Source: Frankiales bacterium (GTDB lineage: Bacteria; Actinomycetota; Actinomycetes; Mycobacteriales; SCTD01). From it: a stretch of 13,756 nucleotides of DNA. The position numbers and the translations under genes are program-made. This document shows positions 6,510-13,756 of the stretch, piece after piece (positions within the stretch are counted from its first letter, which is position 1; the number at the start of each line of letters is the position of its first letter). Under the pieces are notes generated by a model, which searched no databases, was not told where the DNA came from, and was given only the letters and a program-made list of their open reading frames with translations. The DNA is taken from positions 1 through 13,756 of the forward strand of contig JAODNS010000126.1 in assembly GCA_025465145.1 (NCBI GenBank), read 5' to 3'.

Positions 6510-9269
6510 GTGACCTCCCTGCCCCCGACGGCCACGGCGGCCGACCTCGCGCGGGTCCAGGTCCAGCTGGCCACGGCCGCCGCCGACGCGACGCCGCTGG
6601 CCGAGCTGGACGTCACCGCGCGGGACCTCACGCGCGTCCAGCCGCTGCTCGACCAGGTCATCGAGGCGGTGGCCGGGCTGCTCGACGCCCCACGCGCCGC
6701 GATGTGGGTCACCGACCCGTCGACCCAGACGCTCTACGCCGTGAGCTGGCGAGGCTTCCCCGACGGCGCGCTCGACGAGCTGCGCGTGCCGTACGGGGTC
6801 GGCTCCGTCGGCCGCGCGACCACCGAGCGATCTCCGGCGCTCGTCCACGAGATCCTCGACGACGCCGGCTTCGCACCGGTCCGCGGCCTGGCCGCCGACC
6901 TGCACATCGCGACCGCGTTCAGCATGCCGATGCTGACCCTCGCCGGCGAGGCGATGGGGGCGCTCAGCTGCTACTACCCGGCCCGTACCGAGCCGGGGGA
7001 GCGCGAGATCGGGCTGGTCGAGCTGTATGCCAGGCAGGCCGCCGAGATGGTGGAGCGGGCCCGCATGCACGCGGAGGCGCGGATGCTGGCCGAGCGCGAG
7101 CGGCAGCGCGCCGGGCAGCTGCGCGCGCTCGCCTCCGCCGCCCTGCAGGTCTCCGCGTCCGAGACGCTCGACGACCTGCTCCGGCTCGGCACCGAGTCGG
7201 CCCGCGCGATCGTCGGTACGCACCAGGCCGTCACCAGCCGGCTCCCGCACGGCTGGACGGACGCCACGACGTACGTGTCGCTGTCCGAGGAGTACGCGCA
7301 GTGGCGGGACTACGCGGAGGTGCCGCAGGGCAGGGGCGTGCTCGAGTGCGTCATCCGCGAGAACAAGCCGCTGCGCCTGACGGGGGAGGAGCTGCGCGCG
7401 CACCCCGAGTTCCGCGGGCTGCGCGACGCGCCCGGGCACCCGCCGATGCCGGACTACCTGGCCGCCCCGCTCATCGGCCGCAGCGGCGTCAACCTCGGGC
7501 TCGTCCAGCTGTCGCACAAGACGGATGGCTCGGCGTTCACCGCCGAGGACGAGGCCATCCTCGTCCAGCTCGCGCAGATGGCCTCCTCCGCGGTCGAGGG
7601 GCTGGAGGCGCTGACCCGCGAGCGGGCCGCCCGCCGGGACGCCGAGCTCGCGGCGGCGGCGCAGGCCGCGCTGTCGCAGGCCTCGGCGGCCTTCGCCGAG
7701 CTGCTGGACCCGGTGGAGGTGGCGCGGGCGCTGGCCCACCTGGTCGTGCCGCGACTGGCCGAGATCGTCACCGTGCACCTGGTCGAGGACAGCGGCGACA
7801 TCGAGGTGGCCGCGGTGCACGCGGTCGACCCGCTGCACGCCACCCAGGCGCGCGAGTTCTTCACCGGCTTCCGGACGACCCTGGACCAGCCCTACGGCGC
7901 CGGCCATGTCGTGCGTAACGGGGAGCCGCAGCTGGTGGGCGCGGTGTCGGACGACGTCGTCGCCGCGATGGTGCCCGACGCGGACGAGCGGGCCGCCGTC
8001 TACGGGTTCCTGCGCAGCAGCTGCCTCAGCGTGCCGCTCGTCGCACGCGGTCGGACCATCGGCGCGCTCTCGCTGGCGCGGGACGAGGAGTACACCGGGC
8101 GCGACCTCGCCTACGCCGTCGACCTCGGCCGCCGGGCCGGGCTGGCGATGGACAACGCGAGCCGGTTCGCCTTCGAGCGCGGCCTCGCCGACGCCCTGCA
8201 GCGCAGCCTGCTGCCGCGCAGCACCCCGGACTCCGTCCTGCTCACGACGGCGTCGCGGTACCTGCCCGGCGCGGCCGGCACCCAGATCGGCGGCGACTGG
8301 TACGACGTCATCGAGATGAGCCGCGGCCGGCTGATGGTCGTCGTCGGCGACGTCATGGGCCGCGGCGTCCAGGCCGCCGCCGTGATGGGCCAGCTGCGCG
8401 CGACGGTCCGGGCCTACGCGATCGAGGGCCACGGCCCCGCGGCACTGCTCGCCCGGCTGGACCGGGTCGTGCAGAGCCTCGACGACGTCAACTTCACGAC
8501 CTGCGTCGTCGGCGTGCTCGACCCGAGCACGCGCAACCTGTGCCTGGCCTCGGCGGGACACCTGCTGCCCGTCCTCATCTCACCGGACGGGGAGGCCGAG
8601 TTCCTCGAGCTCGACCCCGGCCTGCCGCTCGGCGTCGGCGAGGCGGAGTTCGTCGACCAGTGGTTCGACCTCGAGGCCGGCGCGACCGTGCTGCTCTACA
8701 CCGACGGGCTCGTGGAGGGCCGTGAGCGGTCGCTCGACGAGGGCATGGACCGGCTGCGCGCGCTGTGCAGCGCGCCCGTTCGGTCCGCCGACGAGCTGTG
8801 CGACCGCGTCCTCGGTGGCATGTCCGACGGTGCGGTGGCGGACGACGACACCGCGCTGCTCGCCCTGCTGCTCGACGAGAGCGGGGCCGCGCACGCGCCG
8901 CCCCTGCTGCTCGAGCTCGCGGCCTCCGCCGAGTCCGCCGGAGCTGCCCGCGAAGCGCTCTGCGGGCTGCTCGGCGGCGAGGCGGGGGAGGAGGGCGAGC
9001 TGGCCTGCCTGCTGCTGACCGAGCTGGTCACGAATGCGGTCCGCTACGCCGGCGGGCAGATCTCGGTACGAGCCGGCGTGCGGTCCGACCTGCTGCTCGT
9101 CGAGGTGCGCGACGCCAGCGAGCGGATGCCCGTCGTCGGCGACCCGAGCCCGGACGCCGAGGGCGGGCGCGGGATGCTGCTCGTCGACCGGCTGTCCGAC
9201 CGCTGGGGCGTCGAGCCGCTGCCGGTGGGCAAGCGCGTCTGGTTCGAGCTGTCGCTCCGCTCCGCGTGA
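6510..9269 (+). CDS. Triple-GAF, SpoIIE-type phosphatase and anti-sigma kinase fusion
   Basis: This 919-residue cytosolic regulator combines sensing with both halves of a partner switch. GAF 1 covers about 46-190, GAF 2 about 218-370 and GAF 3 about 398-552, with charged helical linkers at about 175-210 and 370-395. The PP2C/SpoIIE phosphatase domain (about 565-785) keeps its metal-binding acidic residues: GGDWYD (594-599), D614 in GDVMGRG, YTDG (730-733) and DDDT (778-781). The final domain (about 800-919) is an RsbW/SpoIIAB-like ATPase with E838 and N842 in TELVTNA, D868 in VRDAS and G888 in GRGMLLVD. In the family the phosphatase dephosphorylates an anti-sigma antagonist and the kinase phosphorylates it. 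The GAF ligands cannot be read from sequence. GTG 6510 is chosen from GAGAAG 9 nt upstream. The stop overlaps the next start. No anti-sigma antagonist gene is visible in the window. Confidence 0.92.
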   Translation: MTSLPPTATAADLARVQVQLATAAADATPLAELDVTARDLTRVQPLLDQVIEAVAGLLDAPRAAMWVTDPSTQTLYAVSWRGFPDGALDELRVPYGVGSVGRATTERSPALVHEILDDAGFAPVRGLAADLHIATAFSMPMLTLAGEAMGALSCYYPARTEPGEREIGLVELYARQAAEMVERARMHAEARMLAERERQRAGQLRALASAALQVSASETLDDLLRLGTESARAIVGTHQAVTSRLPHGWTDATTYVSLSEEYAQWRDYAEVPQGRGVLECVIRENKPLRLTGEELRAHPEFRGLRDAPGHPPMPDYLAAPLIGRSGVNLGLVQLSHKTDGSAFTAEDEAILVQLAQMASSAVEGLEALTRERAARRDAELAAAAQAALSQASAAFAELLDPVEVARALAHLVVPRLAEIVTVHLVEDSGDIEVAAVHAVDPLHATQAREFFTGFRTTLDQPYGAGHVVRNGEPQLVGAVSDDVVAAMVPDADERAAVYGFLRSSCLSVPLVARGRTIGALSLARDEEYTGRDLAYAVDLGRRAGLAMDNASRFAFERGLADALQRSLLPRSTPDSVLLTTASRYLPGAAGTQIGGDWYDVIEMSRGRLMVVVGDVMGRGVQAAAVMGQLRATVRAYAIEGHGPAALLARLDRVVQSLDDVNFTTCVVGVLDPSTRNLCLASAGHLLPVLISPDGEAEFLELDPGLPLGVGEAEFVDQWFDLEAGATVLLYTDGLVEGRERSLDEGMDRLRALCSAPVRSADELCDRVLGGMSDGAVADDDTALLALLLDESGAAHAPPLLLELAASAESAGAAREALCGLLGGEAGEEGELACLLLTELVTNAVRYAGGQISVRAGVRSDLLLVEVRDASERMPVVGDPSPDAEGGRGMLLVDRLSDRWGVEPLPVGKRVWFELSLRSA

Positions 9270-9781
9270 CGCGCGCCCTCCTCGGGCTCGCCCTGCTCGC
9301 TGCCGGCTGCGCGGCCGACGCGCCGCCGCCGGCGCCCACGTCGCTGGCCGTCCCCGCCGGCGCGCAGCAGGCGACCGTGGTCCGGCACAGCGACGGGGAC
9401 ACGTTCGTGCTGCGCGGCACAGGTGTCGGCCCGCTTCCGGCGGCCCCGACGAAGGTGCGGCTGCTCGAGGTGGACACGCCGGAGGTGCATCCGACCGCTG
9501 CCTGTTTCGGACCGGAGGCCGCCGACCGCACCGCCGAGCTCCTCCCGAAGGGCGCGCGCGTGCGCGTGCAGGCCGACCGCGACCTGCGGGACCGGTACGG
9601 CCGGCTGCTGCTCTACGTGTGGACGGAGGACGGCGCGAGCGTCGAGGAGGTGCTGCTGCGGGAGGGCTACGCCCGGGTGCTGTACGTACGGCCGAACGAC
9701 CTGCACCTCGACCACTTCCGCGACGTGGAGGCGGCGGCGCGGCGGGCCAGGGCGGGGTTGTGGGGCGCCTGCCCCTCCTGA
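9266..9781 (+). CDS. Thermonuclease-family lipoprotein (SNase-like)
   Basis: This is a calcium-dependent phosphodiesterase of the staphylococcal nuclease family that would cut DNA or RNA outside the membrane. The 171-residue product opens with a short lipoprotein signal, MTRALLGLALLAAGC, with a lipobox ending at C15, so it is probably tethered to the outer face of the membrane. The nuclease fold follows: HSDGDTF (D43, D45, T46), VRLLEVDTPEV with R65, D70, T71 and E73, and RYGRLLLYV with R113. These correspond to R35, D40, T41, E43 and R87 of the staphylococcal enzyme, so the active site is complete. SVEEVLLREGYARV is another family hallmark. The GTG overlaps the preceding stop as GTGA (9266-9269) and there is no separate ribosome site, so translation is coupled to the phosphatase gene. 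Possible roles are extracellular DNA degradation or nutrient recovery. Confidence 0.9.
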   Translation: MTRALLGLALLAAGCAADAPPPAPTSLAVPAGAQQATVVRHSDGDTFVLRGTGVGPLPAAPTKVRLLEVDTPEVHPTAACFGPEAADRTAELLPKGARVRVQADRDLRDRYGRLLLYVWTEDGASVEEVLLREGYARVLYVRPNDLHLDHFRDVEAAARRARAGLWGACPS

Positions 9782-9800
9782 GGAACATCTCGGGGCAGAG

Positions 9801-9812
9801 CAGGACATCCTG
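9801..9812. promoter_or_regulatory. Short inverted repeat upstream of the M6 protease gene
   Basis: CAGGA and TCCTG are arranged around a 2-nt centre in the 102-nt gap (9782-9883) between the nuclease and protease genes, about 75 nt before the protease start. It could be an operator, but arms of five bases are common by chance. I see no clear promoter hexamers or T-run terminator in this gap. Confidence 0.2.
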
Positions 9813-9874
9813 ATCGCGCGGCGAAGAGTGGCCGGCAGTGCGCGTGGGAACCCGGCGCGCCCGTCTGCCTGCTC

Positions 9875-9879
9875 AGGAG
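9875..9879 (+). promoter_or_regulatory. Ribosome binding site of the M6 protease gene
   Basis: AGGAG lies 4 nt before the ATG at 9884. It is a strong match at slightly short spacing. It supports that ATG as the start, where the signal peptide also begins. Confidence 0.7.
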
Positions 9880-9883
9880 CACC

Positions 9884-12800
9884 ATGACCGCCGCCCGTCG
9901 CCCGTACCGCCTGCTCGCCGCCGCCACCGCGGCCCTGCTGCTCCTCCCGGTGGGAGGTGTGCTCGCCGGCCAGACGACGTCCGCCGCGCCCGAGAAGAAG
10001 AAGCCGGCGACCGGCCTGCGCGCGTTCGCCGACTTCTACCAGCCGGCGCCGTACACGCAGGTGCTCAAGCAGCCGGACGGCACGACGGTGTCCGCGGTCC
10101 TGACGCCCGGCGAGGTCGGCGGCGCGTTCGAGGTCGACGGCTACACGGTCACCCGTGGCAGCGACCGCGTGTGGCGGTACGCGAGCGGCCGGGCCGCGTC
10201 CGGCGAGCTCGTCCCGACCCGCCTCGTGGCGGGCAGGGCAGCGCCAAAGGGACTGCGCCCGCACGCCGGGCGCACGCCGAACGCCTTCAAGGACTCGCGC
10301 GGCCGCGACATCCGCACCGAGACCTTCCGGCAGCTGCAGATCGCCTCGCGCAAGGCGCAGCTGAAGGCCGCCGAGGCCGGCAAGATCCGCACGTTCCGGT
10401 TCCCGGTCCTCATGCTGGCCACCTGGTGGGACGCGGAGAACGGCCAGACCTCGCCGCAGTTCCAGGACAAGACCGGCTCGCCGGAGTACTTCAAGAAGCT
10501 GCTCGACGGCTTCGGCGGCAACCCGAACGGCACGCTGACGGAGTTCTACTTCGAGGACTCGTTCGGGCAGTTCCTCGTCCAGGTCGACGTCTTCGGCCCG
10601 TACATGTCGCAGCGGTCGCGCCAGGACCGCTGCTACTACGGCGGCATCGAGCCGGGTGACGACAACCAGACCGACCTCGACCTGCTCGACGACCAGCTCG
10701 GCATCGGCGGTGGCGGCGGCATCGGGATGGCGGCCGAGGCGGTGCCGGCGGCGGACGTCGACGTCAACTTCGCCGACTACGACAACGACGGCGACCAGGT
10801 CGTCGACTTCGTCGGCATCGTCCACTCCGGCGCGGACATGGCCGTCACCGGCGACCCGTGCAACACCTGGTCGCACGCGATCCAGATCACGCTGGGCCTC
10901 AACGCCGGCACGCCCCTCGAGGACGCGCCGCTCGGTCTGGCCACCAACGACGGCGTGTTCGTCGACCGCGTGTTCACGATGCCGGAGTTCAACGACCCGA
11001 CGCACCCGCTCACCATCGGGGTCGCGACGCACGAGATGGCGCACGCCCTCGGCGAGCCGGACTACTACAACACCTCGTACACGTCGATGGGCAGCGGCGA
11101 CTGGGACATCATGTCCGGCGGCTCGTACCTCGGTAACCCGGCCGGCTCCAACCCGTCCGGCTTCAACCCGGCCAGCCGCGTGTTCCAGGGCTGGCTGAAC
11201 CCGACCGTGGTCACCAGCGACCTGCCGCAGGTGACGCTGCAGCCGCGGCACATCAAGCCGCCCGGCTACGACGTGAGCAAGCCGGACCCGAACCTGCTGC
11301 TCGTCTCGCTGAAGGAGATCGCGGTCGGCGAGGACGACGGCACCGGGTACACGTGGACCGCGAACGACGTCTACGGCCTGGCGAAGAACCCGAAGACGGG
11401 CAAGTACGTGATCGAGGGCTACTACCTCGAGAACATGAGCCGCACGGTCAACGCCGCCCCGATCCACCCGAAGATGACGCGGGCGCCGTACTTCGACCGC
11501 CAGCTCCTCGGCTCCGGGATCATGGCGTGGCACTTCGACTACTGGCTGCGCAGCAACGTCTACTTCGGCTCGAACAACGCGCAGAACGACGCCAACCGTC
11601 CGCAGATGGACGTCATGGAGTGGGACCGCAACGACAACACCCAGGAGCAGCAGCTCAGCCTGAGCCGCGGCAACGCCGAGGACCTCGTGTTCGGTGCGTC
11701 GACCGGCATCACGTCCGGCACCCGCCAGCTCGCGCCCAACGCGCCCGCACCGCGCACGGGCGCGCCGCAGCCGCCGGTCCCGCTCAGCGGCGCGGCAGTC
11801 GGGCCGACCGAGAGCGACAACGAGTTCGTGGTCGTCGCGAACCCGAACAACTACCTGATGACCGTGGAGATCGCCGGCGTCGGCGACTGCACGCTGCAGC
11901 TGCTGTACGAGGGCAAGCCGATGGGCAAGGCCGTCGACAGCGGCAGCGTCGGCGACCCCGAGGTGATCCGGGTCGTCGAGCCGCGGCCGGGCAAGTACAC
12001 CGCCCGCGTCGGCGACTTCGCCGGCTGCGGCCCGTACGAGGGCACGGTCAGCTTCAAGAACACCGAGGGCCTGCTCGACACGAAGGGCGCGGCCGACACG
12101 TGGTCCAACTGGTCGGGCAAGCCGACCGGTTGGGCGATCACGAACGTCGGGCCGGGCTCCTTCAACGGTCTGGACCACAGCGCGGACGCCGGCGGCAAGG
12201 AGGCGATCACGCTCGACCTGCTGAAGATCGGCGCCGGTTCGGCCGACCTGTCCGTCGGGCTCGTCACCGGGGCGAAGAACGCCGCGCAGGGGCTGGGCAG
12301 CCTCAGCGCAGGTCGCGCGAACCCGCTGCAGGTGCCGGTCTTCAACAACGGCGGCAAGGCCGTCGGCAGCGCGGTCGTGCAGCTGCGCGACGCCGCCGGC
12401 AAGGTGATCGGCAGCAAGACCGTGTCGCTGGCCGGCTACAGCCGCAAGGACGTCACCTTCTCGTACACGCCGGCCCGTGAGGGCAGCCTCGACCTGACGG
12501 CCGTCGTGGACCCGGCCGGCGCCGTGGCCGAGAAGACGGAGCGGAACAACAGCCAGCGCAGCACCCTGTGGGCCGGTCCGTCCGCGCCGCGGGTGCTCGT
12601 CGTCGACGACGACGGACTGCAGGACGGCGAGTCGACGTACGCCGGTGCGCTCGCCGCGCTCGGGGTCCCGTACGCCGTCGTGACCGAGCACGCCGACGCG
12701 GCGACGCTGAAGAAGTACGCCGCCGTGCTGTGGGAGACCGGCGGCGAGCGCTACCAGGGCCAGCTCGACGCGAGCGACCGGGCCGCGCTGCGCAGCTACC

Positions 12801-13756
12801 TCGACGGTGGCGGGAAGGCGATGGTCAACGGCGCCCGCATCGCGGACGCGCTCGGGGAGGCGCCGGGCCGGACGAACCCGGGCGGGAGCGCGGAGGGGCA
12901 GAAGTTCCTCAAGCAGTACCTCGGCGCGGACTACATCAGCGCCGCGTCGCCCAACAACGACGACCGCGCGGCGTCCGGCCGCGGGATCTTCGGCTCGCGC
13001 CCGTTCGAGATCAGCCAGCTGCCCGGCCGGCACATCGTCAACGAGCTGGGGCTGGCGAACTACGACACCCCCGTCAGCGACGACACGAAGGCTGCCGCGA
13101 TCGGCACTCCCGCACCGGCCATGGCGTGGGAGGGCGCGGCCAAGGACAGCTGGCTCGGCGTCAGCGTCACCGGCGACGCCGCGCACAAGCGGTTCAAGAC
13201 CGTGACGCTCGGGTTCAACCTGTCGCAGCTGACGAGCGCTGACCAGCACATCGCGGCCGTCCGCTCGGTCCTCGGCTTCTTCGGGGTCCCGACGGGGACG
13301 TACGCCGTCAGCACGCCGGAGCCGGTGATCTACCACTCGGCCGTCCGCAACCGGGTCTCGCACCGGTCGGTCGCCGTGCGCGCGGTCGTCCTGGGCGGCA
13401 AGGCCGGCGCGCCGGTCACGCTGTTCTACCGGCGGCACGGCAAGGGCGGGTACTACGCGGTGCCCATGGCGAAGGGGACGGAGAGGGGCGCCTACCTGGC
13501 CCGGATCCCGCGCGAGGCGGTCACGCCCGACGGCGTCGACTACTACCTCAAGGCCGGCTCCGCCTCGACCTACGACCCGCCGCTCGCGTCGACCGGGCAG
13601 CTCGCGCACGCGATCGGCGTCGCGCTGCCCGAGGTGGGGGACGCGGCGGCCGTGCTCGGCGGCAGCCAGCCCCCGGCCGACGCGCCGACCACCCCGCAGT
13701 CCGCTCCGGAGACGCCGCCTGCGGCGACGGGTGGGTCCGCCGGGCTGGCCCTGCTC
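9884..13756 (+). CDS. Secreted M6 (immune inhibitor A type) metalloprotease, 3' end outside the window
   Basis: This is a large exported zinc protease, with 1291 codons visible and no stop. A signal peptide (MTAARR, then the hydrophobic core LLAAATAALLLLPV) precedes a putative propeptide (about 34-165). The M6 catalytic domain (about 171-610) has HEMAHALGEPD (383-393), with zinc ligands H383 and H387, base E384 and the family GxPD, and DWDIMSGGSY around the Met-turn M410. DYDNDGD (298-304) looks like a calcium site. Cysteine pairs C250/C326 and C669/C715 may form disulfides. After a proline-rich linker (about 622-637) come a PPC-like beta domain (about 650-725), a CARDB-like domain (about 785-895), a Rossmann-like domain resembling glutamine amidotransferases (VLVVDDDG onward, about 902-1135) and an Ig-like domain (about 1147-1226). 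The tail is proline-rich and ends with PAATGGSAGLALL. M6 family membership is certain; the accessory domains are recognised by pattern only. Confidence 0.93.
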   Translation, partial: MTAARRPYRLLAAATAALLLLPVGGVLAGQTTSAAPEKKKPATGLRAFADFYQPAPYTQVLKQPDGTTVSAVLTPGEVGGAFEVDGYTVTRGSDRVWRYASGRAASGELVPTRLVAGRAAPKGLRPHAGRTPNAFKDSRGRDIRTETFRQLQIASRKAQLKAAEAGKIRTFRFPVLMLATWWDAENGQTSPQFQDKTGSPEYFKKLLDGFGGNPNGTLTEFYFEDSFGQFLVQVDVFGPYMSQRSRQDRCYYGGIEPGDDNQTDLDLLDDQLGIGGGGGIGMAAEAVPAADVDVNFADYDNDGDQVVDFVGIVHSGADMAVTGDPCNTWSHAIQITLGLNAGTPLEDAPLGLATNDGVFVDRVFTMPEFNDPTHPLTIGVATHEMAHALGEPDYYNTSYTSMGSGDWDIMSGGSYLGNPAGSNPSGFNPASRVFQGWLNPTVVTSDLPQVTLQPRHIKPPGYDVSKPDPNLLLVSLKEIAVGEDDGTGYTWTANDVYGLAKNPKTGKYVIEGYYLENMSRTVNAAPIHPKMTRAPYFDRQLLGSGIMAWHFDYWLRSNVYFGSNNAQNDANRPQMDVMEWDRNDNTQEQQLSLSRGNAEDLVFGASTGITSGTRQLAPNAPAPRTGAPQPPVPLSGAAVGPTESDNEFVVVANPNNYLMTVEIAGVGDCTLQLLYEGKPMGKAVDSGSVGDPEVIRVVEPRPGKYTARVGDFAGCGPYEGTVSFKNTEGLLDTKGAADTWSNWSGKPTGWAITNVGPGSFNGLDHSADAGGKEAITLDLLKIGAGSADLSVGLVTGAKNAAQGLGSLSAGRANPLQVPVFNNGGKAVGSAVVQLRDAAGKVIGSKTVSLAGYSRKDVTFSYTPAREGSLDLTAVVDPAGAVAEKTERNNSQRSTLWAGPSAPRVLVVDDDGLQDGESTYAGALAALGVPYAVVTEHADAATLKKYAAVLWETGGERYQGQLDASDRAALRSYLDGGGKAMVNGARIADALGEAPGRTNPGGSAEGQKFLKQYLGADYISAASPNNDDRAASGRGIFGSRPFEISQLPGRHIVNELGLANYDTPVSDDTKAAAIGTPAPAMAWEGAAKDSWLGVSVTGDAAHKRFKTVTLGFNLSQLTSADQHIAAVRSVLGFFGVPTGTYAVSTPEPVIYHSAVRNRVSHRSVAVRAVVLGGKAGAPVTLFYRRHGKGGYYAVPMAKGTERGAYLARIPREAVTPDGVDYYLKAGSASTYDPPLASTGQLAHAIGVALPEVGDAAAVLGGSQPPADAPTTPQSAPETPPAATGGSAGLALL
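13718..13756 (+). other. Possible cell-wall sorting signal at the C terminus, truncated by the window
   Basis: The last codons read PAATGG, SAGLALL after a proline/threonine linker (residues 1279-1291 of the M6 protease). A short pentapeptide ending TG followed by a hydrophobic run matches the layout of actinobacterial LPxTG/LAxTG-like sortase signals or a membrane tail. Only the start of the hydrophobic part is visible, and the expected positive tail cannot be checked here. Confidence 0.4.

Noticed and set aside
6180..8561. A minus-strand open frame of about 790 codons opposite the regulator gene
   Set aside because: It has no domain, signal or ribosome site and lies against intact GAF and phosphatase domains.
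9044..13609. A minus-strand open frame of about 1500 codons opposite the M6 protease
   Set aside because: Composition is Arg/Val/Gly/Ala biased without recognisable motifs, while the opposite strand encodes the signal peptide, HExxH motif and domains of a known protease. It is a GC-bias shadow.

Overview
The base composition (very high GC, GTG starts as common as ATG, NNC/NNG-dominated codons) and the gene families point to an actinomycete-type Actinomycetota chromosome. A MshC-like ligase (mycothiol pathway), a GAF/SpoIIE/HATPase regulator and the recA-recX pair all fit this. I cannot name a genus. I see no transposase, integrase, tRNA, rRNA or CRISPR repeat, so the window reads as ordinary chromosome rather than a mobile island.

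Layout. (1) Positions 2-1120, plus strand: the 3' half of recA, immediately followed by recX in the same reading frame with no spacer. (2) 1137-1826, minus strand: a small exported protein of unknown function, convergent with recX. (3) 1827-2048: a divergent intergenic region whose right half is rich in hairpins, the last touching the start codon of the next gene. (4) 2049-9781, plus strand: a tight run of five genes. It encodes two consecutive dynamin/Era-like membrane GTPases, a short class I cysteine ligase (MshC-like), a 919-residue regulator with three GAF domains, a PP2C phosphatase and an anti-sigma-type kinase domain, and a lipoprotein thermonuclease. Gaps are 30, 5 and 46 nt, then a 4-nt overlap, so one transcription unit is plausible. 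(5) 9884 to the window end: a large secreted M6 (immune inhibitor A type) metalloprotease with accessory domains and a possible sortase signal cut off by the window edge.

How the parts may work together. RecA and RecX form the recombination/SOS pair, with RecX moderating RecA filaments. In the five-gene run, paired membrane GTPases, a thiol-pathway ligase and a partner-switch phosphatase/kinase could together form an envelope or redox stress response, but only the gene spacing supports that link. The nuclease and the M6 protease are surface or secreted degradative enzymes.

The most unusual local details are a 20-nt tandem duplication between the GTPase genes that creates a seven-codon minicistron ending on the next start codon, the hairpin-rich leader of the first GTPase gene, the MshC-like protein with a CysRS-like zinc-site residue, and the GTGA overlap between the phosphatase and nuclease genes. 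I found no clear evidence of an entirely new multi-gene system.
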